A stretch of 64,000 nucleotides of DNA from Mangifera indica (taxonomy: Eukaryota > Streptophyta > Magnoliopsida > Sapindales > Anacardiaceae): NCBI RefSeq assembly GCF_011075055.1, contig NC_058147.1, positions 7,626,001 through 7,690,000 on the forward strand, given 5' to 3'. Position numbers and translations under genes: made by a program. Shown in pieces: positions 63,401 to 64,000 of the stretch. A model generated the notes under the pieces. It did no database searches. It was not told where the DNA came from and saw nothing but the letters and a program-made list of their open reading frames with translations. How positions within the stretch are numbered: position 1 is the stretch's first letter; each line of letters opens with the position of its first letter.

Positions 63401-64000
63401 TCTTCATCCTATGACCCTTGCATCGTCAGTATTATTCAGAATCACCTCACAATTGATGACATAAACCTCAGAATTTGAGATTTAAGCGTGATAGCCCCTC
63501 CATGCCACCAAATTTATCTTCCTATTAACTAAAAAACTAATATTCCTTGTTTAATAATAACTAAACAAACTTTCTAATAGCTAACATACAAGGAAACGGA
63601 TCTTAAATCAAACAAGCCACTAGCCTATCAATTCCCTTTTTCATCCGTTACAGTAAAATACAAAGCAATAGTTGTTCACTATCTAGTTTATCAATGAGAA
63701 ATAAAACACAGCTAATGCTTTAAAGCAACAAGTAAAAGTAACCCAAAAACTTCAATTATCTCCTTTTCCCCCCCCCCTTATATTTTCTCAGCAATCAATC
63801 AGAAACTCTCGAATCCTATCACTATCTAAACACAAACTGACTTCCAATGAGAAAACCTAATTCAAACCCAATTAACTAAACCCAAAATCCCAGTAATTTC
63901 ATCACCAAAAAAAAAAAATCAAACCAAGAGAACGAACAATCAACACTCGAAAAGAATGAAAACCCGAAAACTATAAAGCAGAAAGTGAAGAACTCTTACA
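57439..64000 (-). CDS. DHHC-type protein S-acyltransferase (PAT08 class), 5' end beyond the window
   Basis: Polytopic membrane enzyme that palmitoylates cysteines of membrane-associated proteins, typically at Golgi, plasma membrane or endosomes. In-window exons, read leftward: 60127-59942, 59354-59052, 58925-58692 and 57942-57439, all phase 0, giving 408 residues. Visible parts are the N-terminal [16 protein letters not shown] segment; two transmembrane helices; the DPGIVPRN motif; the cysteine-rich catalytic domain [20 protein letters not shown] with DHHC followed by PW; two more helices; the TTYENFRYR (TTxE) motif; and [15 protein letters not shown] near the C-terminus. The tail ([14 protein letters not shown] to ATPKETRQ) is long and charged, as in the At4g24630 subgroup. 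The first exon (family start ending WKGSN) should end at base 64000, where TGTAAGAG on the minus strand gives the last exon base T followed by a GTAAGAG donor. All of 60128-63999 would then be intron 1. Confidence 0.93.
60128..63999 (-). other. Intron 1 of the S-acyltransferase gene
   Basis: A 3.87 kb AT-rich intron with a canonical acceptor (TTTTGCAG before 60127) and a donor GTAAGAG reading leftward from 63999. It contains A/T homopolymers and an (AAT)n run near 62971. No exon-like frame is recognised inside: open frames on either strand are short and without similarity, and none encodes the expected WKGSN start exon. Confidence 0.65.

Overview
This window is nuclear DNA of a flowering plant, most likely a core eudicot (rosid-like). 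The evidence is GT-AG split genes with plant-specific products (an AP2/ERF factor, a COV-family membrane protein, a pectin methylesterase/invertase inhibitor, a plant-type DHHC S-acyltransferase), AT-rich intergenic DNA, and many plant transposon remnants. The species cannot be named from the sequence alone.

Layout. 1-5.3 kb: AT-rich repeats, including a 1.1 kb inverted-repeat-bounded segment with a tRNA-like sequence inside. 5300-6209: a fold-back Mutator-like element with a perfect 9-bp target duplication, just upstream of the promoter of 60S ribosomal protein L3 (CDS 6941-9020, +). 9.3-12.2 kb: intergenic, with a hAT-like MITE. 12.2-19.9 kb: a 14-coding-exon four-RRM polypyrimidine-tract-binding protein gene (PTBP3 type, +) with a GC-AG intron, a 14-nt microexon and a 2.5 kb repeat-laden intron. 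20.56-23.76 kb: COG0212, a 5-formyltetrahydrofolate cyclo-ligase-like gene (+), with an apparent 1-base frameshift in exon 1. 24.39-30.31 kb: a LIKE-COV (LCV2-type, DUF502) gene (-), with a gypsy retrotransposon in intron 1 and an apparent 1-base deletion in the last exon. 31.9-33.3 kb: fragments of a ribonucleotide reductase large-subunit pseudogene. 34.6-48 kb: a gene-poor, strongly AT-rich stretch made mostly of MITE-like and inverted repeats. 48.19-49.74 kb: a two-exon group X AP2/ERF factor (+). 50.7-51.06 kb: an isolated G-box/ACGT cluster. 54.9-56.7 kb: a PMEI-family gene (-) and a broken copy of its 5' end. 57.44-64.0 kb: a DHHC protein S-acyltransferase (-) whose first coding exon lies just beyond the right edge.

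The genes do not form one pathway. They do match, as a set, a conserved neighbourhood that I recall from Arabidopsis chromosome 1 (LCV2, RAP2.6-type ERF, RPL3A and PTB3 all within At1g43130-At1g43190), so this looks like an ancestral eudicot block with insertions between genes. I found no convincing previously undescribed system. The observations most worth checking are the two single-base frameshifts in adjacent conserved genes, the noncanonical intron and microexon in the PTB gene, the mobile elements whose target duplications can be read directly, and the G-box cluster.
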